Source: Chryseobacterium sp.
GTDB lineage: Bacteria > Bacteroidota > Bacteroidia > Flavobacteriales > Weeksellaceae
Direction of reading: 5' to 3'
DNA length: 64,000 bases
Assembly (NCBI GenBank): GCA_030146295.1
Contig: JASLCD010000356.1
Span: 1 to 64,000 of the forward strand
Below the pieces are notes generated by a model, which saw nothing but the letters and a program-made list of their open reading frames with translations, had not been told where the DNA came from and searched no databases. The position numbers and the translations under genes were made by a program. Shown one piece after another: positions 43,474 to 52,831 of the stretch. Position 1 is the first letter of the stretch. Every line of letters starts with the position of its first letter.

Positions 43474-44205
43474 TTAAACTTCTACTACCGCCGTATCGAG
43501 ATCATGATAAAGAAGAATTTTCCAGCGGTTTTCTCTTGCTTCTTTTTCCCATTTAAGGCGTAATTCCATTGCTTTTCTGCCATCAAAATCACTTTTATAG
43601 GCGACATGGTATTTTAAGTAAGAGGCCTGTGGAAGATCATCAGCTCCATAGAAAACTGTTTCCCCGTTTTCTCTGATCCAGAAAACCTGCATAAATGGTG
43701 TATGTCCACCCACCACTTCATATGTAATCTCATCTGTAATCTGCCCCTGATCATCATCCATCCAGATAATATGGGGCAGCTGAATCAATTTGTCCAATAT
43801 ATCAAAATCAAAAGAAGGATTACCTTTCTTTTCCATGGCAAAATCCAGTTCACGCTTCTGGATATAAATCTCAGCATTTGGAAAAGTAGCTTCAAAACCA
43901 TTATCCGTAACGGTCACAGCACCTTCAATATGATCTTTGTGAAGATGGGATAGCAATAGTTTTGTGATTTGTTCAGGACGGATATTTTCTCTTTTCAATA
44001 TTTCAGAAACAACAGTTGTTCCGGATTCACCTTTCCATCCAATTCCTGCATCCAAAAGGATATAATCATCTTCAGTGATAATAAGAAATGGCTGTACAGA
44101 CATCTTAATCCCACCAACCTTATCAAAATTTTCTTCTGTTAAAAGAGTGAAGTCTTTGGTTTTGCTTGCTGAGAAATTGCCTTCTTTGAGCGGAATGATT
44201 TTCAT
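43474..44205 (-). CDS. MBL-fold metallo-hydrolase
   Basis: 243 aa from MKIIPLKEGNFSA; an in-frame Met 15 codons further upstream is also possible. The zinc motif is SHLHKDHIEG (H87-x-H89-x-D91-H92), with LLDAGIGWKG before it, GGHTPFMQVF (the next His) and FYGADDLPQ (the bridging Asp) after it. This resembles lactonase- or glyoxalase-type hydrolases. No signal peptide. Substrate unknown. Confidence 0.85.
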   Translation of the reverse strand: MKIIPLKEGNFSASKTKDFTLLTEENFDKVGGIKMSVQPFLIITEDDYILLDAGIGWKGESGTTVVSEILKRENIRPEQITKLLLSHLHKDHIEGAVTVTDNGFEATFPNAEIYIQKRELDFAMEKKGNPSFDFDILDKLIQLPHIIWMDDDQGQITDEITYEVVGGHTPFMQVFWIRENGETVFYGADDLPQASYLKYHVAYKSDFDGRKAMELRLKWEKEARENRWKILLYHDLDTAVVEV

Positions 44206-44460
44206 GCTGCAAATTTCCTTAATATTTCTAACATTCAAAAGGTTTTCCATCGATATATATCATCAATAAAAACAATCATACAGGCAGTGTGTTGAAATTA
44301 TTCTACTTACCGCAGAATCTTATATTATTCACAGAAATGTAAAAGCAGGGAGCCAATAATTTCTTTTTTTAATGATTATCTTTGAGTTCTTAAAAATCTG
44401 ACGGCATCTATGATGATCTGCCGTCAGACATCTTTCAATTCAAATAAAACTTTATACGTA

Positions 44461-45657
44461 ATGCAGGAGAGTTCTTCCCATGGTATTTCCCGGACTGTTA
44501 TCTGGCTTATGGCCATTATTTCCGGACTGGTAGTTGCCAACAATTATTATAATCAGCCCTTACTGGCTCTTATTTCAGAAGAACTTAAGGTTTCTGAGAG
44601 TGCAGCAAGTAAAATCTCTGTACTCACCCAGATTGGCTATGCGTTGGGTCTTTTGCTGATTGTTCCGCTGGGCGATAAGTTTTTCCGCAAGAAATTGATT
44701 TTAATAGATCTGTTCCTCGTTTTTGGATCACTTTTATGGATGACTTTTGCCACCCAGCTGTGGATGTTGTACGCAGCCAGCTTGCTGATTGGAGCTACAT
44801 CTGTTATTCCGCAATTGTTTGTTCCTATTGCAGCAGAGCTTTCTTCAGACAAAGAAAAATCAGCCAATATCGGACTGGTAATGTCCGGACTGCTACTGGG
44901 AATTCTTCTTTCCCGTTTTGTGGGTGGAATTGTGGGTGAAGTGTGGGGCTGGAGAGCCATGTTTGGTATTGCAGCAGGACTAATGATTCTGGTATGGCTG
45001 GCTGTATACAAAATGCTTCCTGAGCTTTCCCCTAATTTTAAAGGAACTTACAAAGAGCTGATGCGTTCCGTTGCCCAGCTTGCCGGAACACAACCTGTTC
45101 TTCAGCTGGCATCTTTCCGTGGGGCTATGGCTTTCGGATCGATGTGTGCATTGTTTACAACATTGGTTTTCCACATGGAGAAACCTCCTTTCAACGCAGG
45201 ATCTTCCGTAGTAGGAAGCTTTGGACTGGCAGGAGCAGTGGGTGCTTTAGCAGCGGCAAAAGTGGGGAAACTTCAAAAATATCTGGATATTAACAGAATC
45301 ATTCTATATTCTTTACTGATTGTTATAGGAAGCTGGGGTTTTACCTATTTTGCAGGAGAAACCTATTGGGGGCTCATTGTAGGGGTAATTCTTGTAGATC
45401 TGGGAGTGCAGTCAAGCCATATTATGAACCAGACCAATTATTTCCTGATTAAATCCAATGCGGTAAACAGATTGAATACCGTATATATGGTGTCTTATTT
45501 CATCGGAGGATCCCTTGGAACCTGGCTGGCTTCCGTTGCATGGCAAAAAGCGCAATGGAGTGGGGTGTGCTTTGTAGGAACGGTATTTGGTGTACTGGCA
45601 CTCATTGCCCATATCTTGTTTTGTAAAAAGGTAAATAAAGCCAATACAGAGGCGTAA
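44461..45657 (+). CDS. MFS transporter (NepI/YgaY-like)
   Basis: 398 aa from ATG 44461, whose downstream start fits the family; an ATG at 44410 is also possible because a -7 box TATCTTTG lies at 44377-44384. About twelve transmembrane helices. The segments VVANNYYNQPLLALISEEL and LLLIVPLGDKFFRKKLIL are typical of this subfamily of drug/metabolite efflux pumps. A strong terminator follows. No regulator is adjacent in the same direction. Confidence 0.92.
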   Translation: MQESSSHGISRTVIWLMAIISGLVVANNYYNQPLLALISEELKVSESAASKISVLTQIGYALGLLLIVPLGDKFFRKKLILIDLFLVFGSLLWMTFATQLWMLYAASLLIGATSVIPQLFVPIAAELSSDKEKSANIGLVMSGLLLGILLSRFVGGIVGEVWGWRAMFGIAAGLMILVWLAVYKMLPELSPNFKGTYKELMRSVAQLAGTQPVLQLASFRGAMAFGSMCALFTTLVFHMEKPPFNAGSSVVGSFGLAGAVGALAAAKVGKLQKYLDINRIILYSLLIVIGSWGFTYFAGETYWGLIVGVILVDLGVQSSHIMNQTNYFLIKSNAVNRLNTVYMVSYFIGGSLGTWLASVAWQKAQWSGVCFVGTVFGVLALIAHILFCKKVNKANTEA

Positions 45658-45681
45658 TTTTATATATTTCTGATGTAATAA

Positions 45682-45718
45682 AGAAGCGGGATTTTATCAA
45701 AGATAAAATCCCGCTTCT
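45682..45718. terminator. Strong terminator between MFS and HxlR genes
   Basis: A perfect 17-bp stem joins 45682-45698 to 45702-45718 around a 3-base loop, with core GAAGCGGG / CCCGCTTC. It separates convergent genes. Confidence 0.88.
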
Positions 45719-45759
45719 TCTATTTTCAAGCCTTATGATTTTCAAATCTGCCGAATCTT

Positions 45760-46137
45760 TTACTCTTCAGCTGCTTCCTGTGCCAGCATCATTTCCCTGT
45801 GCTTTCCTCCCCATTCATCAAGCTGCTTCCAGATAGGGATCAGTTCCCGGGCAATATCTGTGAGCTCATAATCTACTCTTGGGGGAACTTCTGCATGAAC
45901 AGTCCTTTTTACTAAGCTTTCTTTTTCCAGCTCTCTCAGCTGCAGGGTAAGCATTCTTTCCGTGATTCCTGAAATAGAGTTTCTAAGCTCGCTGAAACGT
46001 AATTTGCCGTCTTTTAGTTTGTTTAAAATAATCAGTTTCCACCGGCCTCCGATTTTGCATACAGCATAGCTCAGATCGCATCCTTGTATATATTGTCTGT
46101 TGATATTATTCGTTGAATTTTCTTTTAGCTTTCCCAT
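45760..46137 (-). CDS. HxlR-family winged-helix regulator
   Basis: 125 aa, typical HxlR: CDLSYAVCKIGGRWKLIILNKLKDGKLRFSELRNSISGITERMLTLQLRELEKESLV. Two Cys (20 and 27) are present; redox sensing through the N-terminal Cys is known in the related YodB/HypR type. It is divergent from the esterase-MFS pair. ATACA (46160-46164) and TGTAT (46171-46175) form a short inverted repeat before it. Confidence 0.88.
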   Translation of the reverse strand: MGKLKENSTNNINRQYIQGCDLSYAVCKIGGRWKLIILNKLKDGKLRFSELRNSISGITERMLTLQLRELEKESLVKRTVHAEVPPRVDYELTDIARELIPIWKQLDEWGGKHREMMLAQEAAEE

Positions 46138-46289
46138 TACTTACAAATTTGTTAGTACCATACATTTAGCTGTATACAATGCAAATGTAAGGTTTGAGAT
46201 CTAATTTTACACACAGAAAGCAAAAATATGCGGCAGTAAAGAACAATAGCGCTCACGTTCCTTGCAAAACAATAGTAACTTAAATCAAA

Positions 46290-47225
46290 ATGAAAATGCA
46301 GTTAACCTCTAATATAACACAGATTTTAAATCACTTAGAAAAAATACAACCCTTCAATCCACAGGATTCTTTAGACGGAGCCCGTAAATATCTTGAAACA
46401 ATGACCCTTCAGCTTAGCGGTAAAAAAGAACCTGTTACAATGATTGAAGAACTGAACATTCAACAAGAAAATCATAAGATTCCCATTCGGATTTACCGTC
46501 CTAAGGGAAAAGATGTTGAGAATTCATCAGCCATTATTTACATCCACGGAGGCTGGTTCATTGCAGGAGGGTACGAAACCCATGATTCTGTAGTTCGTAA
46601 ACTGGCTAATAAAACAGGATCTGCGGTTGTTTTTATAGATTACCGTCTGGCTCCGGAACATCCTTTTCCTGCGGGGTTAAACGATTCTCTTAATGGCATA
46701 CAATGGGTTATAGAAAATGCCGAATCTTTAGGTATTGATCGTGATAAAATAGGAATTATAGGAGATAGTGCCGGCGGAGCATTGGCTGCGGCTGTTTCTA
46801 CCCAAATAGGAAAACATCTGAAATTTCAGATCCTAATCTATCCTGCTGCTGACAATCAGCTCAATTCAAAATCATGGGAAACTTATGAAAACGGACCGGT
46901 TCTTAACAAACAGGGTGGTATTGAAGCATGGGACTGGTATCTTCCAAAAGAAGAAAAAGACAATCCTTTGGCAATTCCTGTTTTGATAAAAGATTTTAAA
47001 AAAACTCCGCCTACTTTAGTGATTCTCGCGGAACATGATCCATTACTGGATGATGGAAAGCAACTATCCCTGAATATGGAAAATGCAGGAGTTTCTCTGA
47101 AAACAAGCCTTTATAAAGATATGGTTCATGGCTTTATGCATATGGGAGAACTGTTGACGGAGGTACAGTCCGCAGTAAATGAAATGGCGGCTTTTGCTTC
47201 TCAGAATTTTGAATCCGCCAGATGA
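46290..47225 (+). CDS. Alpha/beta hydrolase (hormone-sensitive lipase-like esterase)
   Basis: 311 aa. Oxyanion-hole motif HGGW (86-89), nucleophile Ser160 in IGDSAGGALA, Asp in LAEHDPLLDDG and His in MVHGFMHM complete the catalytic triad of hormone-sensitive-lipase-type esterases. No signal peptide is evident, so it is cytoplasmic. It precedes an MFS exporter gene by eight bases, and HxlR is divergent, so all three may form one detoxification unit. Confidence 0.9.
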   Translation: MKMQLTSNITQILNHLEKIQPFNPQDSLDGARKYLETMTLQLSGKKEPVTMIEELNIQQENHKIPIRIYRPKGKDVENSSAIIYIHGGWFIAGGYETHDSVVRKLANKTGSAVVFIDYRLAPEHPFPAGLNDSLNGIQWVIENAESLGIDRDKIGIIGDSAGGALAAAVSTQIGKHLKFQILIYPAADNQLNSKSWETYENGPVLNKQGGIEAWDWYLPKEEKDNPLAIPVLIKDFKKTPPTLVILAEHDPLLDDGKQLSLNMENAGVSLKTSLYKDMVHGFMHMGELLTEVQSAVNEMAAFASQNFESAR

Positions 47226-47233
47226 TATAACCG

Positions 47234-48400
47234 ATGAAAAAGTACGCATACATTGGATGTCTGGGGTTTATAGCGGTGATCACAACAGAATTTGGAGTTA
47301 TCGGAATTCTCCCGCAAGTTGCAGAACATTATAAAATAAGTATCGACAAAGCAGGATATCTGTTGAGCGCTTTTGCATTAATTATCGCTCTTACAGGGCC
47401 TTTTATGACTTTAATTACTTCAGGGTTTGATCGTAAAAAAATAATGCTCGCAGCTATTTTCATGTTTCTTATTACAGGGTTTGTATCCTCTTTTTCGCCA
47501 CCTTTCTGGCTGCTAATGCTGGTTAGGATTTTACCCGCATTTCTGCAGCCTGTTTATATTGCGACGGCTTTGTCTGTTGCGGTATCTCAGGCAGATGAGC
47601 GGAAAAAGAATGAACTTATGGGGATTGTTTTTAATGGAGTAGCCATGGCGATGGTTACAACTGTTCCTTTTGCAACATGGATTGCCGGCCTCTGGTCCTG
47701 GGAGTATTCATTTATGATACAGACAGCGGTAAGTTTGATTGCGTTAGCTGTCATTTACTTCGTTCTTCCTCCGATGCCTGTGAAGGAAAAGAAATCGTAT
47801 GGAAATCAGGTCAGGATCCTGAAACAGCCTCCGTTTATTCTGAGTACACTGACGAATTTTTTCATGATTACCGCATGGTTTTCTACCTACAGCTATTTTG
47901 CGGATTATCTGAATAAAGCCAAAGGAATGGATACCTCAATGATAAGCTATATGCTGCTCTTGTTTGGCCTTATCGGAGTTGCAGCCAATGGAGTAGCCGG
48001 AAAAATGCTTAATAAAAATGTGACAGCTACTACCGCTATTTTTCTTTCAGGAACTGTTTTGGTACCTGTACTTTTATATTTTTCTGACGGAAACTTAGTC
48101 GCAACTATTCTGGTAATCGCAGTCTGGGGATTTCTGTATTCACCAAGCTTTCTGAATGCTTCTACCTATATGATTTCTTCTGCACCGCAATCTTTGGAAT
48201 TTGCCAACAGTCTGGCTACCTCATTCGGAAACCTGGGAGTGACATTGGGTACTACTATAGGAGGTTGGGTAATTGTTACAAAAGGAGTAGAATATATTCC
48301 CTGGATAGGTCTTGTTTTCGGGCTTCTTGCATTTCTGATGATGATCTTAAAAAGGGTAGTGGAGAAACGAAATCAAGAACTTTCGATGTGTCAGAATTAA
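47234..48400 (+). CDS. MFS transporter (DHA1-type)
   Basis: 388 aa with about twelve hydrophobic helices. The first reads GFIAVITTEFGVIGILPQVAEHY, the AraJ-like start, and MTLITSGFDRKKIML is the loop 2-3 motif. Eight bases after the esterase stop, so probably one transcript. Substrate unknown. The end of the gene lies three bases before a perfect palindrome at the frnE promoter. Confidence 0.92.
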   Translation: MKKYAYIGCLGFIAVITTEFGVIGILPQVAEHYKISIDKAGYLLSAFALIIALTGPFMTLITSGFDRKKIMLAAIFMFLITGFVSSFSPPFWLLMLVRILPAFLQPVYIATALSVAVSQADERKKNELMGIVFNGVAMAMVTTVPFATWIAGLWSWEYSFMIQTAVSLIALAVIYFVLPPMPVKEKKSYGNQVRILKQPPFILSTLTNFFMITAWFSTYSYFADYLNKAKGMDTSMISYMLLLFGLIGVAANGVAGKMLNKNVTATTAIFLSGTVLVPVLLYFSDGNLVATILVIAVWGFLYSPSFLNASTYMISSAPQSLEFANSLATSFGNLGVTLGTTIGGWVIVTKGVEYIPWIGLVFGLLAFLMMILKRVVEKRNQELSMCQN

Positions 48401-48402
48401 AT

Positions 48403-48444
48403 TGTAACAAATTTTGTTACATTGAATAAATTATAGTAACTTTG
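48403..48444 (+). promoter_or_regulatory. frnE promoter with a perfect palindrome
   Basis: TGTAACAAATTTTGTTACA (48403-48421) is a perfect 9-1-9 palindrome. It covers TTG (48414-48416), which is 20 bases before TAACTTTG (48437-48444), a good -7 box. A regulator binding here would block the promoter. The ATG of frnE is at 48475. Confidence 0.55.
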
Positions 48445-48474
48445 TACTATTAATTTGATTTAAAATTAAATACA

Positions 48475-49176
48475 ATGAAAATAGAAATCTGGTCGGACGT
48501 TATGTGTCCGTTTTGCTATATCGGAAAAAATAATTTTGAACAGGCTTTGAACAAGCTGCCCTTCAAAGATGAAGTGGAAGTGGAGTGGAAGAGTTTTCAG
48601 CTGGACCCAACTTTAGATCCCAATAAAACTCAGGATACCTTTCAGTATTTTAGAGAAAAGAAAGGAGTTCCTGAAACTCAGGCTACCCAAATGCTGGGCC
48701 AGGTAACTCAAATGGGAAAAGGTGCCGGAATTGATTTTGATTTTGGAAAAACTTTGATCACCAATACTTTCAGTGCCCATAAATTGCTTCATTTAGCAAA
48801 GAAACATAATAAGTCTAATGAAATGGAAGAAGCATTATTCATCGCTCATTTTATTGACGGTAAAAATGTGGGTGATACAGAAGTTCTAGTTGATCTTGCT
48901 GAAAGTTTAGGAATTGATAAAGAAGAAGCAAGACAGGCGGTTCTAACAGATCAATTGGCTTATGAAGTCAACCAGGATATTCAGGAAGCGAGAAACAATG
49001 GTATTTCCGGAGTTCCTTTCTTCGTTTTAAATGGAAAATATGCTGTTTCCGGAGCACAGCCTGCAGAAGTATTTGAAAATGCGCTGCAGCAAACTTACAA
49101 AGAAACAGTGAGCCCGTTTAAGGATCTTTCCGGTGAGAACGGAGCTTCCTGTGATGCGGATGGATGTAGCATCTAA
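48475..49176 (+). CDS. frnE: DsbA-family oxidoreductase FrnE
   Basis: 233 aa thioredoxin-fold protein of the FrnE type: IWSDVMCPFCYIGK with CPFC (11-14), and ISGVPFFVLNGKYAVSGAQPAEVFE near the C-terminus. A further CDADGC motif lies at the C-terminal end, as in other FrnE proteins. No signal peptide, so it works in the cytoplasm, probably in disulfide handling or stress defence. A palindromic promoter precedes it and a strong terminator follows. Confidence 0.92.
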   Translation: MKIEIWSDVMCPFCYIGKNNFEQALNKLPFKDEVEVEWKSFQLDPTLDPNKTQDTFQYFREKKGVPETQATQMLGQVTQMGKGAGIDFDFGKTLITNTFSAHKLLHLAKKHNKSNEMEEALFIAHFIDGKNVGDTEVLVDLAESLGIDKEEARQAVLTDQLAYEVNQDIQEARNNGISGVPFFVLNGKYAVSGAQPAEVFENALQQTYKETVSPFKDLSGENGASCDADGCSI

Positions 49177-49181
49177 GATAT

Positions 49182-49216
49182 AAAAACCCCAAAATAAAAC
49201 TATTTTGGGGTTTTTA
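49182..49216 (+). terminator. Terminator after frnE
   Basis: AAAACCCCAAAATA (49183-49196) and TATTTTGGGGTTTT (49201-49214) form a perfect 14-bp stem. Confidence 0.88.
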
Positions 49217-49283
49217 ATTAGGTATATAATTGAATATTTATATATTTGAAAGACTTCAATGAAATCCTTTAATATTTAAGAAA

Positions 49284-49658
49284 ATGAACATTAACATTTT
49301 TAGATATACCTCAATTATTTCTTACCTGTTCATTATTTTAATGGGACAAATGATAGGATTACCATTTATTTTTTGGCTTCTATTTACTGCTTTTGATTTC
49401 TGGAATATAGAGCAAATTTTTGCTATATTAGGGCTTTTAGGTGCTACACTTAATGTTACAAGATGGAAAAATAAAGTACCCATAACAATTTTAAGTTTTA
49501 TGATGATGCTTTCACCCATTACGAGCAGGATAGTGCAAACTCCCATAGAAAAGTTTAATTATTTTGCATTCAAGATTCCTTTATTTCTGTTTATTATATG
49601 TTATTTAATATTTATCGTTCTTAATGCAAAAAAAGGAAAACCTGTTGTATCTTTGTAA
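49284..49658 (+). CDS. Small integral membrane protein, unknown
   Basis: 124 aa with four hydrophobic helices (about 10-30, 35-60, 65-85 and 93-115). No charged catalytic residues or known domain pattern are seen. The following nucleosidase gene starts 36 bases downstream, so it could be cotranscribed with it. Function unknown. Confidence 0.6.
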   Translation: MNINIFRYTSIISYLFIILMGQMIGLPFIFWLLFTAFDFWNIEQIFAILGLLGATLNVTRWKNKVPITILSFMMMLSPITSRIVQTPIEKFNYFAFKIPLFLFIICYLIFIVLNAKKGKPVVSL

Positions 49659-49693
49659 TACAGTGTCAATAGCTGTATAAATCTGATTTCTCA

Positions 49694-50275
49694 ATGATAA
49701 AAATTAACAACGAAACTCACTATTCAATTGATGATACCCTTTTTGTTTTTGCATTAGATTCCGAAGCAGGAACTGTATTTGATGATAAAAACAAATTAAT
49801 TACAGGCATCGGAAAAGTAAATGCAGCGATAGAATTAACCAAAGAAATTCATACCAGAAAACCTAAACTGATTGTTAATTTGGGCTCTGCCGGAAGTAAA
49901 GGATTTCACAAAGGGGAAGTGGTATGTTGTACCAAATTCATTCAGAGAGATATGGATGTGAGGGGTCTTGGATTTAAACTCTATGAAACTCCGCTATCAG
50001 GAGTACCTCCTGTATTGGAATACGGCCTTAAAATGGATGCATTGAAAGAAGGCATCTGTGGTAGTGGTGACAGCTTTGAAATGAATCACTCTGAAACAGA
50101 TTACAATATTGTAGATATGGAGGCCTACCCACTGGCATTGATTGCCCAAAAGGAAAAGATTCCGTTTCTCTGTCTGAAATACATTTCGGACGATGCCGGA
50201 AGTGATGCAGCAGACGACTGGAGCGTACAGGTACATCTGGCTTCCGAAGCATTCAAAAAAATACTGTTTTCATAA
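49694..50275 (+). CDS. Nucleosidase of the MTA/SAH nucleosidase-phosphorylase superfamily
   Basis: 193 aa. The fold motifs are TGIGKVNAA, NLGSAGS, the Glu of IVDMEAYPLA and the Asp of KYISDDAG, placed as in 5'-methylthioadenosine/S-adenosylhomocysteine nucleosidases. It is shorter than MtnN (about 230 aa). It probably cleaves a nucleoside with water; the base is not determined. A terminator follows. Confidence 0.85.
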   Translation: MIKINNETHYSIDDTLFVFALDSEAGTVFDDKNKLITGIGKVNAAIELTKEIHTRKPKLIVNLGSAGSKGFHKGEVVCCTKFIQRDMDVRGLGFKLYETPLSGVPPVLEYGLKMDALKEGICGSGDSFEMNHSETDYNIVDMEAYPLALIAQKEKIPFLCLKYISDDAGSDAADDWSVQVHLASEAFKKILFS

Positions 50276-50283
50276 ACAATATC

Positions 50284-50313
50284 ATCCTGAACAATGTTTC
50301 AGGATTTTGTTTT
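50284..50313 (+). terminator. Terminator after the nucleosidase gene
   Basis: ATCCTGAA (50284-50291) and TTCAGGAT (50298-50305) form an 8-bp stem followed by TTTGTTTT. Confidence 0.7.
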
Positions 50314-50346
50314 CTATTTGTATTTTTATGTAAACGCATCATCCAT

Positions 50347-51141
50347 ATGAAAGTTACTTTTTATAAACCGGTACATTCTGTCTTACAAGAATATATTGAA
50401 GGATATTATTTTATAGAAAAAGATGACCATCAGAAGCCTATAAAATATCTTACATTTCCGGATAATTATTTTATAGTATCAGCATGTGAGGATGTGTCTA
50501 TAAAACAGGACAAAGGATGGATGGAAATTACCAGATCACACTCTGAGAATATTGTAGTTGACTTTGTATTCAGATGCTCTGTTCCTACCGAAATTCTTTA
50601 TCAGCAGTCCGTTAATGAAGTTACCATTTACTTCAAACCATTGGGGATTTACCATTTCTTCAATGCCGATAAAAGTCAGGATCTGGAGCAGGAAATCTAT
50701 CTTTCAGACCTGACAGACATGATGAATACTATTTTAAAAGAGCATGACAGAAAAATACAGATTGAAATATTGGAAAACTACTGGCTTTCAAAATTCCGGA
50801 AGAGGGATTTATTTCTGGCTTATGCTATTTTAGAAGATTTTGAAACTGGGCTGAGCATTGAAGAAATAGCTTCTAAAAATAAGATCACAAGGCAATATGT
50901 AAATAAAATCGCTCAGCGATATCTTGCTAAACCGGCCTCGGAATTCAGAAAAGTTCAGCGGTTTCGGAATGTGCTGATCTCAAATAAAAACTCCAGAAAT
51001 CTTACAGAACTCTCCTATGAAAACCTTTTCTATGACCAGTCTCATCTCATTAAAGATTTTAAAGAGCTCACAAGGATAAGTCCCGGGAAATTCTTTGAGA
51101 ATGTAGATACCACGAAAAATAATATTTGGTTATTTATCTGA
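50347..51141 (+). CDS. AraC-family regulator
   Basis: 264 aa. The N-terminal region (YKPVHSVLQEYIEGYYFIEKDDHQKPIKYLTFPDNY) is a Bacteroidota AraC sensor type, and the helix-turn-helix pair lies at about 165-255 (SIEEIASKNKITRQYVNKIAQRYL and LTELSYENLFYDQSHLIKDFKELTRISPGKF). It lies upstream of the S41 protease and GNAT genes on the same strand. Confidence 0.88.
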   Translation: MKVTFYKPVHSVLQEYIEGYYFIEKDDHQKPIKYLTFPDNYFIVSACEDVSIKQDKGWMEITRSHSENIVVDFVFRCSVPTEILYQQSVNEVTIYFKPLGIYHFFNADKSQDLEQEIYLSDLTDMMNTILKEHDRKIQIEILENYWLSKFRKRDLFLAYAILEDFETGLSIEEIASKNKITRQYVNKIAQRYLAKPASEFRKVQRFRNVLISNKNSRNLTELSYENLFYDQSHLIKDFKELTRISPGKFFENVDTTKNNIWLFI

Positions 51142-51210
51142 GTTTCCATTTTTACAATTTACAGGAATTTGATTGAAATACATTTGCTGAAATATTAAAT
51201 CTTTATTGCA

Positions 51211-52221
51211 ATGAAAAAATTATGCGTTGTAGTCTGCTTCTTTACCTCTTTATTCTCTTATACTCAGAAAAATGATACTTCAGAAGTACTTGCCGATATT
51301 ACCGAAAGAGTAAAAAGTCATTATATCGACAAAGAGACTTATAAAAAAGTAGATTCTTTATTTCAGAGTGAGCTGAAAAAAGGAACTTTTAACGAACTCA
51401 ATAAAAAGGATTTTGCCGCACTTCTTACTCAAAAGCTGAGAACCACTATTAAAGATGAACATTTTTTCGTTAAATATCTCGAAAACTATACGGCTGAAAA
51501 GCAGATGAGTGAAAAAGAAAAAGTAAAACTGAACGATGAGCATAACAGTCTTGAAAACTTTGGATTTGAAACTGTTCAACGGCTTCCGGGGAATATTGGG
51601 TACATCAACTATAAAGGTTTTGCCTCTCCTGAAGCCAGTGAAAAAACATTGGCAGCTGCGCTGAATTTTGTTGCGAATACCAACTCCCTGATCATTGATC
51701 TCAGAGAAAACGGAGGGGGAGAAAATGGAATGCTTCTTCTTTTCAGCAGTTATTTTTTTGATCAAAAAACAAATCTTTATACCACCTATTTCAGGAATGA
51801 TCATAAAACGGTTATAAACAGTACCCAACCTAAAGTTTCCGGACAAAAGTATCTTCACAAAAAAATCTATATTCTTACCAGTAAAAAAACATTCTCAGCA
51901 GGGGAAGCATTGGCTTACTTTTTACAGCAGTATAAACTTGCTGAAGTAATAGGTGAAAAAACAGGAGGAGCGGCCAATCCTGTAGATCATTTTATCATCC
52001 AAAATCAATATTTGCTGTTTGTTCCGGCAGGAAAAATAACAGCTTTAATGACTCAGAAAAACTGGGAACACATAGGAGTGATTCCTGATCAGGAGGTGAA
52101 AAGTGAAGATGCTTTAAAAGTTGCACATGCCAAGATTTTAAAAAATATCGCAACATCAGGAACAAAAACAGAGTTAACATTGCCCGAAATAAAAAAACTT
52201 ATTATTACATTAGAACAATAA
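51211..52221 (+). CDS. Secreted S41-family peptidase (IRBP-like)
   Basis: 336 aa with a signal peptide (LCVVVCFFTSLFSYTQ). After an N-terminal Peptidase_S41_N-like helical region come IGYINYKGFASPEASEKTLAAALNF, LIIDLRENGGGENGMLLLF and the Ser nucleophile in KKTFSAGEALAYFLQQ, then GEKTGGAANP. Probably periplasmic. A -7 box TACATTTG lies at 51179-51186. It is nine bases before the GNAT gene. Confidence 0.87.
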   Translation: MKKLCVVVCFFTSLFSYTQKNDTSEVLADITERVKSHYIDKETYKKVDSLFQSELKKGTFNELNKKDFAALLTQKLRTTIKDEHFFVKYLENYTAEKQMSEKEKVKLNDEHNSLENFGFETVQRLPGNIGYINYKGFASPEASEKTLAAALNFVANTNSLIIDLRENGGGENGMLLLFSSYFFDQKTNLYTTYFRNDHKTVINSTQPKVSGQKYLHKKIYILTSKKTFSAGEALAYFLQQYKLAEVIGEKTGGAANPVDHFIIQNQYLLFVPAGKITALMTQKNWEHIGVIPDQEVKSEDALKVAHAKILKNIATSGTKTELTLPEIKKLIITLEQ

Positions 52222-52230
52222 ATAGCTGCT

Positions 52231-52752
52231 ATGTCATCAATAATCATCAGTATCTCTGGAGAAAAAGATCTTGAAATACTTCAAAATATTGGAATACAAA
52301 CCTTCACTGAAACGTTTGCAGAAGACAATACTGAAGAGGCCATGAAACAATATCTGGAAGAAAGCTTTAATACGGAAAAAATAAAAAAGGAGCTGACAAA
52401 TCCTGATTCCCATTTCTATATTGCCTGGGAAGAAGACAATCCTGTAGGCTATCTTAAAGTAAATTCCGGTAAGGCACAGACAGAACTTCAGGATGAAACC
52501 AGCCTGGAAATTGAAAGAATTTACGTCAAGAAAAGCCATCACGGGAAAAAAGTAGGCCAGCTACTTTATAATCAGGCTTTAGAAACAGCACACCAGCTCA
52601 ATAAATCATATCTTTGGCTCGGGGTCTGGGAAGAAAACCTGAGAGCCCTGAATTTTTATAAAAAAAATGGATTTGTTGAATTTGATAAGCATATTTTCAG
52701 ATTGGGAGAAGAGGAGCAGACAGATCTGATGATGAAGAAAATGCTGGATTAG
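52231..52752 (+). CDS. GNAT-family N-acetyltransferase
   Basis: 173 aa. The acetyl-CoA-binding motif is IERIYVKKSHHGKKVGQLLYNQAL (about 92-115), followed by YLWLGVWEENLRALNFYKKNGF, the typical C-terminal GNAT strand pattern. Its substrate is unknown. Nine bases after the protease gene, so it may be cotranscribed with it. Confidence 0.88.
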   Translation: MSSIIISISGEKDLEILQNIGIQTFTETFAEDNTEEAMKQYLEESFNTEKIKKELTNPDSHFYIAWEEDNPVGYLKVNSGKAQTELQDETSLEIERIYVKKSHHGKKVGQLLYNQALETAHQLNKSYLWLGVWEENLRALNFYKKNGFVEFDKHIFRLGEEEQTDLMMKKMLD

Positions 52753-52831
52753 AAAGAGTATATTTATCTTTTTGAACAGTAAGTCAAACAGACTTTCAAG
52801 ATGATAATGTATCAGAATAAATTACTCCTAA

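Noticed and set aside
46160..46175. Short inverted repeat before HxlR as an operator
   Set aside because: Five-base arms are too short to claim more than mention under the HxlR gene.
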